Source: Mesorhizobium sp. (GTDB taxonomy: Bacteria > Pseudomonadota > Alphaproteobacteria > Rhizobiales > Rhizobiaceae). Taken from it: 7,490 nucleotides of DNA. The notes under the pieces were generated by a model. That model did not search any database, was not told the origin of the DNA, and was given only the letters and a program-made list of their open reading frames with translations. Both the position numbers and the translations under genes were made by a program. This document shows, one piece after another, positions 1 through 6,217 of this stretch; position 1 is the first letter of the stretch; every line of letters starts with the position of its first letter. The DNA lies in NCBI GenBank assembly GCA_030698645.1, contig JAUYMV010000751.1:1-7490 (forward strand), read 5' to 3'.

Positions 1-1183
1 ATTGCTGCCCTTGGCGGCGGAAATTGCGATGGGCGAGGATGTGCATTTCAAGGGTCCCGTCTCCATAGCTGAAATTCAGCGACTGAACTGCGGACTCTTT
101 TATGGATACTCGCAGATTGGCAAGATTCTGACCTTCTATCCGCGCGAGGAGAACGTCGCTCGTCTCGCCAAAGAACTGGCGCGGGTCACCTACGGGATGT
201 GCGGACCTGCAATTCCCTTCGAAAGGCGCGTTGCTGAAGGCTCTCCTGTCTTCGCACGTTACGGTGTGTTTGTTGCGGACGACAGCGCCACCCTTCTGGT
301 CCCTGGCAGCGGCACCGTCGAGCCCGATCGACGCGACCGGAATCCAGTCTGGGCGCCTGCGCCGGATGGACTTTTTGAGCCGATTCCGGAGCGAACACCC
401 GGGCCTTTGTCACGCACCTTCCGAGCCTATCGTTGCGTGATTCAGCGCGGCAAGGGGGGCGTTTACCGTGCCATAGACCTCAGCAGCGCGACGCCAAGGC
501 ACTGCCTCCTGAAGGAGGGCCGAAGGCTCGGGGAATTGGAGTTTGACGGCAACGATGGATTCAGCCGCGTCAAGCGCGAGCACGAAGCCTTGCTCGACTT
601 GCGTCGGACAGGTGTGCCGGTGCCAATGGTCTACGGTTCTTTTGAAGAAGGCGGGAACATGTATCTCGCCCTGGAATGGATAGATGGGAATACCCTCCTT
701 GATCGCCTGAACCCGGCCGGACCGAAATTGCATTTCGACGAGGCGTTGAACCTGGCAATCCAGGCCGCGCGCCTGCTGGAGAACATTCATGCCGGCGGTT
801 GGGTATGGCGCGACCTGAAGGCTGCCAACTTCCTGCTCGGACCCGGCGAAAAACTGGTCGCGGTGGATTTCGAGGGGGCCGAGCGTATCGGTCGGGAGAT
901 TACGTCGCCATGGGGCACGCCCGGACACTTTTCTGTCGCGTGCGAGCAGAGCACGCACGCCAACGTCCAGCAGGACTGTTTCGCCTTGGGGGCTCTCATC
1001 CACCACCTATTCACAAGCGAGATACCGCAACCGCCCGAGTTGCCCCTCCTGCGCGCAACCAGAGCCGATGCGCCTGAGGTCGTCGAACACCTGATTGCTG
1101 ATCTGACCGACAAGGATCCCACAAGGCGGCCTAGCGCGGAAACCGCTGCATGTATCCTGCGGAAGGTGAATATCTGCGCTTAG
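1..1183 (+). CDS. LanKC/RamC-like lyase-kinase protein, no cyclase domain (5'-partial)
   Basis: The reading frame is open to the left edge, so the start lies outside the window; the TTG at base 2 is unlikely to be the true start. About 393 residues are visible. Residues 1-90 resemble the end of the phospho-Ser/Thr lyase domain of class III lanthipeptide synthetases, with an FK motif (16-17), GKILTFYPR (40-48) and FARYGVF (84-90). Residues 143-388 form a protein kinase domain: a glycine-rich stretch (RGKGGVY), Lys171 in LLKE, Glu195, catalytic WRDLKAANFLL (269-279) with Asp271 and Asn276, metal-binding DFE (289-291) and GTPG (305-308). Family members phosphorylate and then eliminate Ser/Thr of a peptide to give dehydro-residues, and normally continue into a LanC-like cyclase. 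Here the protein ends at residue 393, directly after the kinase. Base composition is less GC-rich than in the neighbours. Substrate and partners are not visible. It could also be a regulatory kinase derived from this family. Confidence 0.8.
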   Translation, partial: LLPLAAEIAMGEDVHFKGPVSIAEIQRLNCGLFYGYSQIGKILTFYPREENVARLAKELARVTYGMCGPAIPFERRVAEGSPVFARYGVFVADDSATLLVPGSGTVEPDRRDRNPVWAPAPDGLFEPIPERTPGPLSRTFRAYRCVIQRGKGGVYRAIDLSSATPRHCLLKEGRRLGELEFDGNDGFSRVKREHEALLDLRRTGVPVPMVYGSFEEGGNMYLALEWIDGNTLLDRLNPAGPKLHFDEALNLAIQAARLLENIHAGGWVWRDLKAANFLLGPGEKLVAVDFEGAERIGREITSPWGTPGHFSVACEQSTHANVQQDCFALGALIHHLFTSEIPQPPELPLLRATRADAPEVVEHLIADLTDKDPTRRPSAETAACILRKVNICA

Positions 1184-1195
1184 CGGAAAGCCGCT
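1182..1195. terminator. Weak hairpin at the end of the kinase gene
   Basis: AGCGG and CCGCT form a perfect 5-bp stem around an AAAG loop, overlapping the stop codon and followed by TTCT. A second 5-bp stem (CGCAG-CAA-CTGCG) follows at 1204-1216. The gap separates two convergent genes, where a two-way terminator is expected. The stems are short and there is no long T-run, so this is only a candidate. Confidence 0.25.
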
Positions 1196-1252
1196 TTCTG
1201 AACCGCAGCAACTGCGCCCCCCACCCTTGATTTCCGCACTGGCCTTCGCCCC

Positions 1253-1900
1253 TCACCCCGCATACGCCCCCGCCACGATCGCCTTGACCACCGCCCGCAC
1301 GCGCTCCCAGTCCGCCTCGCTCGTCAGCGTCAGGCCAGCGAACTGCCCGGCGGCGGCGCTGCTCAGCACCAGATGCTGGATTGCCGCCAGCAGCACGGCA
1401 TTGGTCGCCGCTACGTCGACACCTGCGGGCGGCACGAGCGTACCGCGGCTTTCCGCCACCCATGCCATCATGCTCTTCGAGCGCGCCCGCGTCAGCCGCT
1501 GCACGAGTTCCGACGGGCTGGCAATCTCCCAGGCCATGATCCTGCGCATCAGCGCGTCGTCACGCAGCGCCTGCAGGAAGCCCAGCATCATCCGTTCGAC
1601 GAGCTCGCGGTAGCTGCCGGCCTGGCCCAGCGCCGCGAGCGGCTGCAGGCTTCGCCTCAGATCGTCGCCGATCTCATTGCCGATCGCGTCGACCAGCCCG
1701 TCGAGCCCGCCGAAATAGCGGTAGATCAGCTGCTTGTCGCAACCCGCCCGCCGCGCCACCGCGTTGATGCCGAGGCCGACGAACCCCTCCTCCGCCAGCA
1801 CCGCGCGGGCGGCCGCGACCAGCGCCGCCTCGGTCGCCGCGCGATCGCGGCCGCGATTTTCCGGTGCGGGTGGCTTGGTCGGAACGGGCGGCTTCTGCAT
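1253..1900 (-). CDS. TetR/AcrR family transcriptional repressor
   Basis: A 215-residue protein of normal length for the family. The N-terminal DNA-binding domain spans about residues 20-72. Its helix-turn-helix reads GINAVARRAGCDKQLIYRYF (44-63), the classic TetR pattern ending in the Y-x-Y-F motif. The rest (about 80-215) is a helical ligand-binding and dimerisation domain too divergent to suggest a ligand. The ATG at 1900 was chosen because GAGGAA (1909-1914) lies 8 bases upstream; the frame also stays open for 25 more codons, which would run through the operator. The gene is divergent from a membrane-protein gene, and the shared region holds three matching palindromes, so autorepression and control of the neighbour are the natural reading. 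The inducer is unknown. Confidence 0.9.
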   Translation of the reverse strand: MQKPPVPTKPPAPENRGRDRAATEAALVAAARAVLAEEGFVGLGINAVARRAGCDKQLIYRYFGGLDGLVDAIGNEIGDDLRRSLQPLAALGQAGSYRELVERMMLGFLQALRDDALMRRIMAWEIASPSELVQRLTRARSKSMMAWVAESRGTLVPPAGVDVAATNAVLLAAIQHLVLSSAAAGQFAGLTLTSEADWERVRAVVKAIVAGAYAG

Positions 1901-1931
1901 GCGGCGGTTTCCTCGATGGCTGAGTTTGGAG

Positions 1932-1959
1932 ATCTTAGTCACCGATCGGTGATTTGCAA
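1932..1959 (-). promoter_or_regulatory. Predicted tetR promoter
   Basis: On the minus strand, TTGCAA (1954-1959) and TAAGAT (1932-1937) are separated by 16 bases, each matching 4 of 6 bases of the sigma-70 consensus. The spacer is almost entirely occupied by operator copy 1. The tetR start codon lies about 30 bases downstream of the -10 box. This is a pattern-based prediction only. Confidence 0.45.
1939..1952. promoter_or_regulatory. TetR operator, copy 1 (perfect palindrome)
   Basis: TCACCGATCGGTGA is a perfect 14-bp palindrome. It shares the half-site TCACC/GGTGA with two further copies at 2037-2050 and 2062-2075. It sits 39-52 bases upstream of the tetR start, inside the predicted promoter spacer, as expected for an autorepression site. 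Binding by the adjacent TetR protein is inferred from position and symmetry. Confidence 0.75.
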
Positions 1960-2027
1960 CCGCTAGTACAACCATCTTTCCGGAAATGAAATTTTGTATT
2001 GGTTGAAGATTTCCTTCGACCGCCCTC

Positions 2028-2056
2028 TTGCGTATGTCACCGACTGGTGATATTTC
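2028..2056 (+). promoter_or_regulatory. Predicted promoter of the membrane-protein gene
   Basis: TTGCGT (2028-2033) and TATTTC (2051-2056) are separated by exactly 17 bases. Operator copy 2 fills the spacer and operator copy 3 lies at the expected transcription start near 2062-2064. The layout mirrors the tetR promoter on the other strand. The -10 match is modest. Confidence 0.4.
2034..2053. promoter_or_regulatory. TetR operator, copy 2
   Basis: ATGTCACCGACTGGTGATAT contains TCACC and GGTGA half-sites in inverted orientation around the 4-base centre GACT (core 2037-2050). Its centre is 98 bp from copy 1 and 25 bp from copy 3. It lies in the predicted promoter spacer of the membrane-protein gene. 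Confidence 0.7.
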
Positions 2057-2058
2057 CT

Positions 2059-2078
2059 ATGTCACCAATCGGAGACAT
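2059..2078. promoter_or_regulatory. TetR operator, copy 3
   Basis: ATGTCACCAATCGGAGACAT is a 20-bp imperfect palindrome. Its outer arms ATGTC/GACAT match exactly, and the inner half-site GGAGA differs by one base from GGTGA. It ends 29 bases before the ATG of the membrane-protein gene, around the predicted transcription start. Taken together, the copies suggest a consensus near ATGTCACCGATCGGTGACAT. Confidence 0.7.
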
Positions 2079-2107
2079 AGCGTCTCCCGACCGAATAGGA
2101 CACGATC

Positions 2108-2827
2108 ATGGACACCGCATTCCCCGCCGCCCGCCGCAACGCCCCGCTTGGCGCCGCCGCCATTGCCTTCGCAATCGCCTTCAACATCCCGTTCGCCACG
2201 CTGTCGGCAACCTTCGAATATCCCGATGTCCTGCGCCGCCCGGCCGGCGAGGTGCTGACGCTCTTCCACGCCGGCGGCGCCCCGCTCATCCTGACCTGGC
2301 ACGCCTTTGCGATCGCCGCTCTGATGTTCGTTCCGCTTGCCATCGCGCTCAGCCTCGACACCCGCCGCATCGCGACGCATCCGGCGCTCGCCGCCGGCGC
2401 GGCGATTACCGGCAGCCTCGCCGGCCTCGCCCAGGCCATCGGCCTCTGGCGCTGGGTCTTCGTGGTGCCGAGCCTGGCCTCCGCCTATGTCGACCCGGCG
2501 GCGACCGAAGCCGCGCGGGCGGCTGCCGAAAACACCTTCGCCCTGATCAACCTCTACGGCGGCGTCGCCATCGGCGAACATCTCGGCCAGTTGCTGACCG
2601 CCCTTTTCGTCCTGCTGCTGGCGCTGCTGCAACTGCGCGAAGGCGGCCGCATCACGCCCATCATCGGCTTCGTCGCCGCCGCCGCGATTCTTCTCGGCAC
2701 CAATGAAGGACTGGCGATCGCCCTTGGCCGCTCCGGCGAGTTCTTCGGCCTCGTCACCATCGCCGGTTTCCTCGGCCTCTCCGCCTGGCTGGTCGCTACC
2801 GGCGTCGGCCTGCTGCGCGGCCGGTGA
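2108..2827 (+). CDS. Six-helix integral membrane protein, DUF4386-like
   Basis: A 239-residue, very hydrophobic protein with about six predicted membrane helices near residues 13-34, 59-82, 93-120, 150-176, 182-200 and 211-236. The segment NLYGGVAIGEHLGQLLTALF (148-167), together with WRWVFVVPSLA (114-124), is what I associate with DUF4386 proteins; this is recall of a family pattern, not a search result. The family has no settled biochemical function. The ATG at 2108 has AGGA (2097-2100) 7 bases upstream. The gene is divergent from tetR, with two operator copies in its predicted promoter, so it is probably repressed by that TetR and induced by an unknown ligand. A role in membrane stress or export is possible, but nothing in the sequence shows a substrate. 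Confidence 0.8.
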   Translation: MDTAFPAARRNAPLGAAAIAFAIAFNIPFATLSATFEYPDVLRRPAGEVLTLFHAGGAPLILTWHAFAIAALMFVPLAIALSLDTRRIATHPALAAGAAITGSLAGLAQAIGLWRWVFVVPSLASAYVDPAATEAARAAAENTFALINLYGGVAIGEHLGQLLTALFVLLLALLQLREGGRITPIIGFVAAAAILLGTNEGLAIALGRSGEFFGLVTIAGFLGLSAWLVATGVGLLRGR

Positions 2828-2834
2828 GCCGCGC
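2815..2834 (+). terminator. GC-only hairpin over the stop codon
   Basis: GCGCGGC (2815-2821) pairs perfectly with GCCGCGC (2828-2834). The loop CGGTGA contains the stop codon of the membrane-protein gene. No T-run follows, so it is at best a partial terminator or a 3'-end stabiliser. Confidence 0.3.
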
Positions 2835-2871
2835 GCAGATTTCCACCTCACGCATAAGACGGAGCGCCCCC

Positions 2872-2967
2872 ATGGCCTCCTGGGCCGACGTCGTCCTTCG
2901 CGCCGTCCCTCGTGCCCCAACCGCTGCTGTTCCAGCTGCTGGCCGTTGGGTCGCGAAGGCGGCATAG
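2872..2967 (+). CDS. Possible 31-residue ORF or gene remnant
   Basis: An ATG preceded by GGAG (8 bases upstream) opens a 31-codon frame beginning MASWADVVLRAV and ending in TAG. It fills most of the 169-base gap between two convergent genes. The first dozen residues faintly recall the start of MmcQ/YjbR-type proteins (M-x-x-W-x-D-V); the rest, rich in Ala, Pro and Val, does not. It may be a decayed 5' end, or chance in GC-rich DNA. Nothing else is evident in this gap. Confidence 0.2.
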   Translation: MASWADVVLRAVPRAPTAAVPAAGRWVAKAA

Positions 2968-2996
2968 CTTCAGCCCGCGCGAGGTGTCGTGACCCC

Positions 2997-3707
2997 TCAC
3001 CCGCCGAAATGCCACTTCACCAGCGGCACCATGTGCGGCATCAGCCCCTCCGGCAGATCGTCCGGCCTTCGGATGATCACCGCGTCCGCGATCTCCGGAT
3101 CGGGGTCGGCGGCGATGAAGGCGCGGATGCGGGCGGCCACCGCGTCTGCCGGCGCGTCCAGGAAATAGCGCTGCGTCAGCACGGTGCCGCTGTCGGCCGA
3201 ATGGCCGTGCAGGCCCGGGTCGCGCCGGCATTCCGCCAGGTCGATGCCGGTTTCCTCCAAAACCTCGCGCCGCATGTTGGAGCCGATGTCGATGCGTCCG
3301 TCGCGCAAATCGTCGAGGTCGAAAGAGCCGGCGGCGAAATAGACCTTTCCAGCGTTCGCGGTGTGCGCGCCCATGCGGATGGCGACGAGCGCCCCGTCGG
3401 CGGCGACCGGCATGGCCTGGGCGAAGAGATGTTCGGCCGAGCTTTCCGCCCGAGTCCGGCGCCAGTGCATGAAGGTCGCGAAGCGGATGGCGTGGCAGCG
3501 CCCGTCGAGCCGGCCGTCGCGGAAGCGGATCGTCGAGAACAGCATCACCCTGCCGTCGAAGAGCGCCGGATTGCGCGCCGTCTCGGCCTGCCAGTTCGCC
3601 TCGATGTCGGCGATGTTGGCCGCCTCGTAGGGATGCGGCCCGGCGTCGAAGGCAAGCTCGGCGGTGTCCACGCCCAGCATCCGGTTGCGCGGGATGTCGA
3701 ACATCAT
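2997..3707 (-). CDS. Nudix-type hydrolase with a variant Nudix box
   Basis: A 236-residue protein. Residues 147-155 read REVLEETGI, a perfect match to the metal-binding half REUXEEXGU of the Nudix box. The first half is unusual: the G-x5-E that should precede it is absent, and AAGSFDLDDLRDG (125-137) lies further upstream, as if a few residues were inserted. Nudix enzymes cleave nucleoside diphosphates linked to another moiety; the catalytic Glu pair (151, 152) is present, so activity is plausible but the substrate is not predictable. The N-terminal 100 residues form an additional domain. It starts one base after the stop of the upstream phosphatase-fold gene (TGA-G-ATG-ATG) and is almost certainly translationally coupled to it; the ATG at 3704 is an equally possible start. 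No signal peptide is seen, so it is probably cytoplasmic. Confidence 0.85.
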   Translation of the reverse strand: MMFDIPRNRMLGVDTAELAFDAGPHPYEAANIADIEANWQAETARNPALFDGRVMLFSTIRFRDGRLDGRCHAIRFATFMHWRRTRAESSAEHLFAQAMPVAADGALVAIRMGAHTANAGKVYFAAGSFDLDDLRDGRIDIGSNMRREVLEETGIDLAECRRDPGLHGHSADSGTVLTQRYFLDAPADAVAARIRAFIAADPDPEIADAVIIRRPDDLPEGLMPHMVPLVKWHFGG

Positions 3708-3708
3708 C

Positions 3709-4821
3709 TCAGGCGAGATCGAGCGTCATCGCGACCGGGCAATGGTCGGACGCCTTCGGCCGGTCCCAGCCGGCGCGCGGGAAGCGGGCGACGTTCTGGC
3801 CGTCCGGAAACGGCGTGCGATGGGGCTGGCCGTTGCGGATGATGTCGGGGATGGCGGTCGGGTTGAGCCTGGCCAGCGCCGGCGACAGCAGCAGATAGTC
3901 GAGCTGGCACAGATGCCGCTCCTTCGGCCCGCGCGTGTGATAGAGCGTCCATCGGTCGAGCGCCGGCCGCCGCTCGACCGCGTTGACGCAGAAGCCGCCG
4001 GCGGTCAGCACATGCAGCGCCGACTGTGCCTCGGTCACCGGGTTGAAGCGGTAGCCCGACCATTCGTCGCCCTCGATCAGCACGCGCTCGGCATAGTCGT
4101 TGAGGTCGCCGCAGATCGCCCAGTGCTTGTCGCCGGAAAAATCCTTACCGAAGCGGTCCTCGATGATGCGGCGCACCGCGCGCGCCTCGGCGATCCTGAG
4201 CGGCATCGTCGCCTCGCGGCCGTCCAGCCCGTTGCGCGGGGAGCCCATCGACTTGAAGTGCAGTCCATAGAGCGTCAGCGGCCTGCCGCCGACCAGCACG
4301 TCGATCTCCAGGCAGTCGCGCCGGAAGATGCGCTCGTGCGCCTCGATACCGACGGTCGCCAGCAGCGGGTCGTAGAGGTCGAGTTCGGCGAAGGTGCGGT
4401 GCGCGTGGCTGGTCATGCGGACGAATTCGATCGGCAGGCCCGCGGCCGTCTCGGTGCGCATCATCATGGCGACGTCGATGCCGCGGCTGTCGTTTCCGGT
4501 CGTCGAGTATTTGTTGCGATAGCCCTCGCCGATCATCTTGAACAGATAGCCGTATTCGAACGCCTTCAGCGCTTCCAGGTTGTCGACCTCCTGCAGCACG
4601 ATAATGTCGGCGCGGGTGGCCGCGATCGCCAGCGCGGTCAGCTGGCGCGTGTCGTCGGCGTGCGCGATGGCGCGCGCCTGCTCGAGGCTTTTGTACTCCG
4701 CTTCGCTCTTGATGTCGAAAAGCGCCAGCGCGCGGTCCTGATAGAGTTCGTTCCGGTAACCGGAAAAATCGAACCTGCTCATCAGGTTCTCGACGTTGAA
4801 GGTGGCAAGGCGGAGCGACAT
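3709..4821 (-). CDS. Endonuclease/exonuclease/phosphatase family hydrolase
   Basis: A 370-residue protein with all the hallmark motifs of the DNase I-like EEP fold in order: ATFNVENL (6-13, Asn9), VLQEVDN (75-81, Glu78), RGIDVAMM (113-120, Asp116), YGLHFKS (185-191, His188), CGDLND (237-242, Asp239 and Asn241), LDYLL (308-312, Asp309) and ASDHCP (357-362, Asp359 and His360). Members cut phosphodiester or phosphomonoester bonds with Mg2+, on substrates from nucleic acids to lipids; this one's substrate cannot be read from sequence. The ATG at 4821 was preferred because it begins just before the core strand; the frame could extend 12 codons to a TTG at 4857, and neither start has a strong Shine-Dalgarno sequence. 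No signal peptide is visible. It is the first gene of a two-gene operon with the Nudix-type hydrolase, suggesting consecutive hydrolysis steps or a shared housekeeping role. Confidence 0.92.
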   Translation of the reverse strand: MSLRLATFNVENLMSRFDFSGYRNELYQDRALALFDIKSEAEYKSLEQARAIAHADDTRQLTALAIAATRADIIVLQEVDNLEALKAFEYGYLFKMIGEGYRNKYSTTGNDSRGIDVAMMMRTETAAGLPIEFVRMTSHAHRTFAELDLYDPLLATVGIEAHERIFRRDCLEIDVLVGGRPLTLYGLHFKSMGSPRNGLDGREATMPLRIAEARAVRRIIEDRFGKDFSGDKHWAICGDLNDYAERVLIEGDEWSGYRFNPVTEAQSALHVLTAGGFCVNAVERRPALDRWTLYHTRGPKERHLCQLDYLLLSPALARLNPTAIPDIIRNGQPHRTPFPDGQNVARFPRAGWDRPKASDHCPVAMTLDLA

Positions 4822-4966
4822 GCGGCGAGGTTTGCCCTTTGGCGGACCGAATGACAAGGGTATCCGCGCGCCCCCGAGTGACGCCTGCGATCTCGCCCGC
4901 GCAGGTCAGGGGTGGACCGCGCCGCGCCAGACCCCATATGTAGGACTGTCCCGGAGAGATCGATCG

Positions 4967-5410
4967 ATGCAACCCCTGTCCACCGTCGCCGCCGTCTGTG
5001 CGCTGCTTGGCCTCGCCCTGACGACCGGAGGGGCGGTGGCCGAGCCGCTCGTCGTCGGTCCCGTTCCGGTCTATCGGGCTGCGCCCGTCATCCCGCCCTA
5101 TGCGCCCGGCTTCGACCGCGGCGTCATCGTCGGCGTCCAGCCGGGCTGCGTCACCCGCACCTGCCGCGACTTTGGCGGCTTGCAGAACCGGCCGTTCCAT
5201 CGCGGCTATTACCGCCATTATTTCGACCTGGCCGAACCGACCTATGGCCGCAGCCGCCCGCTCCGCGGCAACAGCGCCTATCGCGCCCCGGCCGCGCTCG
5301 ACGATGCGGGCACAGCCTGGTGCGCCGAGCGCTATCGCTCCTATCGGCTCTCCGACAACACCTATCAGCCGACGCGAGGGCCGCGTCGCCCGTGCCTGCC
5401 GCCGCTTTGA
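4967..5410 (+). CDS. BA14K family secreted protein
   Basis: A 147-residue protein with a clear Sec signal peptide: hydrophobic core at about residues 6-23 and a likely cleavage after AVA (23-25). The middle is rich in Pro, Tyr and Arg. The C-terminus carries AWCAERYRSYRLSDNTYQP and a later conserved Cys in RRPC. This is the signature of the BA14K family, named after a lectin-like immunoreactive protein of Brucella and common in Hyphomicrobiales. The product is expected in the periplasm or at the cell surface. Its role is not well defined; in Brucella the family is linked to envelope and lipopolysaccharide properties. The ATG at 4967 has GGAGAG (4953-4958) 8 bases upstream. It is divergent from the phosphatase-fold gene; the 145-base gap holds only a 6-bp inverted repeat (CCTGCG/CGCAGG, 4884-4905) and no convincing promoter. 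Confidence 0.85.
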   Translation: MQPLSTVAAVCALLGLALTTGGAVAEPLVVGPVPVYRAAPVIPPYAPGFDRGVIVGVQPGCVTRTCRDFGGLQNRPFHRGYYRHYFDLAEPTYGRSRPLRGNSAYRAPAALDDAGTAWCAERYRSYRLSDNTYQPTRGPRRPCLPPL

Positions 5411-5564
5411 CGGACCGGGCGCGATGTGGCCAGGCGTCCGAAACGGAAAAGCACATTCTCGGCTTGGCTTTTACCAATCCTTCAGCGCATTCGGCATAGA
5501 CTTGACCCCAACGCAGATGTGACGCCCCGGCCCTTGCCGCCGCACATCGGATCTGGAGCAGATC

Positions 5565-5858
5565 ATGGCCCTACCCATAGAGGCCGAAAACCGCCGCGAG
5601 CACAGGCCGCGCGTCCTCAAGGGCGCCGCCATCCTCAATGGCATCAACAATTCCACGATCCAGTGCACGATCCGCAACCAGCATAAGGGCGGCGCCGAAC
5701 TGCGCATCTCCGTCGAGGCGCGCGTGCCGCACGAATTCCTGCTCTACGTTCCGGTCGACGGCGTCGGCTACCGGTCCGAAGTCGCCTGGCGCGCCGGCGA
5801 CCGCGTCGGCGTCAAGTTCACCGGCACCGAGCCGAAGCCGAGCTGGTTCTACGGCTGA
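5565..5858 (+). CDS. Single-domain PilZ protein, second motif degenerate
   Basis: A 97-residue protein that is essentially one PilZ domain. The N-terminal arginine motif is present (R10-x3-R14 in NRREHRPR). The second c-di-GMP motif, normally [D/N]-x-S-x-x-G, is N38-Q-H-K-G-G43, with His in place of Ser. The strand VAWRAGDRVGVKFTG (73-87) is typical of the end of the domain. PilZ proteins bind the second messenger c-di-GMP and change partner activity in motility or exopolysaccharide control; the replaced Ser makes binding uncertain here. The ATG at 5565 has GGAG (5555-5558) 6 bases upstream. The 154-base gap before it has no clear promoter. It converges on another pilZ gene of the same length, 56 bases away. 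Confidence 0.8.
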   Translation: MALPIEAENRREHRPRVLKGAAILNGINNSTIQCTIRNQHKGGAELRISVEARVPHEFLLYVPVDGVGYRSEVAWRAGDRVGVKFTGTEPKPSWFYG

Positions 5859-5914
5859 GGCGCCGCCCGACGACGCCGCGCGCGCAATTCCATATAGGCG
5901 ATCTGCTCGGGCGT

Positions 5915-6208
5915 TCAGGGCTGGTGGAACGCCACGCCGATATCCGTCATCGAGCGCCAGCGCGCGACCGCCGGCCGCCATCCGAGATCGCCGCTGAATT
6001 TCACCTTGAACTCGCTCGGGATGGCGAAGGTCTCGCAGAAGGACAGGCGCGCGCCGGTCGCCGAAAGATTGCGCGCCACGCCCTCGAACGTGCTTGTGCC
6101 GCCGTTGAAGCTGATCGTCACGCCTTTCAGCGCCTTGTACCTGCCGACGAAGCGCCGGTCCACCGGCTGGGGTTGCTGCTTTGCATTCTGGGTTGCCACG
6201 GGTGTCAT
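5915..6208 (-). CDS. Single-domain PilZ protein, canonical c-di-GMP motifs
   Basis: A 97-residue PilZ protein with both ligand-binding motifs: R19-x3-R23 (RRFVGR) and N47-L-S-A-T-G52 (exact N-x-S-x-x-G), then GVAF near the end. Binding of c-di-GMP is therefore likely. It has no output domain, so it probably acts by contacting a partner protein. The ATG at 6208 was chosen because a strong AGGAGG (6218-6223) precedes it by 9 bases; the longer frame to 6313 runs through the large hairpin and is not credible. Upstream lie a sigma-54-like promoter motif and a small hairpin covering the Shine-Dalgarno sequence. It follows ilvC on the same strand, 235 bases away, with a strong hairpin between, so it is probably expressed on its own. 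Confidence 0.88.
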   Translation of the reverse strand: MTPVATQNAKQQPQPVDRRFVGRYKALKGVTISFNGGTSTFEGVARNLSATGARLSFCETFAIPSEFKVKFSGDLGWRPAVARWRSMTDIGVAFHQP

Positions 6209-6217
6209 CGATGGTTT

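Noticed and set aside
410..1006. Long minus-strand open frame opposite the kinase gene
   Set aside because: It is the antisense of a gene with clear kinase motifs, and its translation shows no family pattern.
2081..2094. Possible fourth TetR operator (GTCTCCCGACCGAA)
   Set aside because: Only one half-site is recognisable and the palindrome is lost; too weak to call.
2057..2965. 302-codon minus-strand open frame opposite the membrane-protein gene
   Set aside because: Composition is Gly/Arg/Glu-rich low complexity typical of antisense frames in GC-rich DNA; the plus strand has a Shine-Dalgarno sequence and coherent membrane helices.
3664..4854. 396-codon plus-strand open frame opposite the EEP gene
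   Set aside because: The minus strand carries all EEP catalytic motifs; the plus-strand translation is an Arg/Val/Asp-rich shadow.
4913..4942. Candidate promoter for the BA14K gene (TGGACC-N18-TATGTA)
   Set aside because: Both boxes match poorly and the spacing is long; not distinguishable from chance.
5447..5472. AAAAGC/GCTTTT inverted repeat after the BA14K gene, a possible terminator
   Set aside because: A 6-bp stem mostly of A-T pairs with a 14-base loop is not stable enough to support a call.
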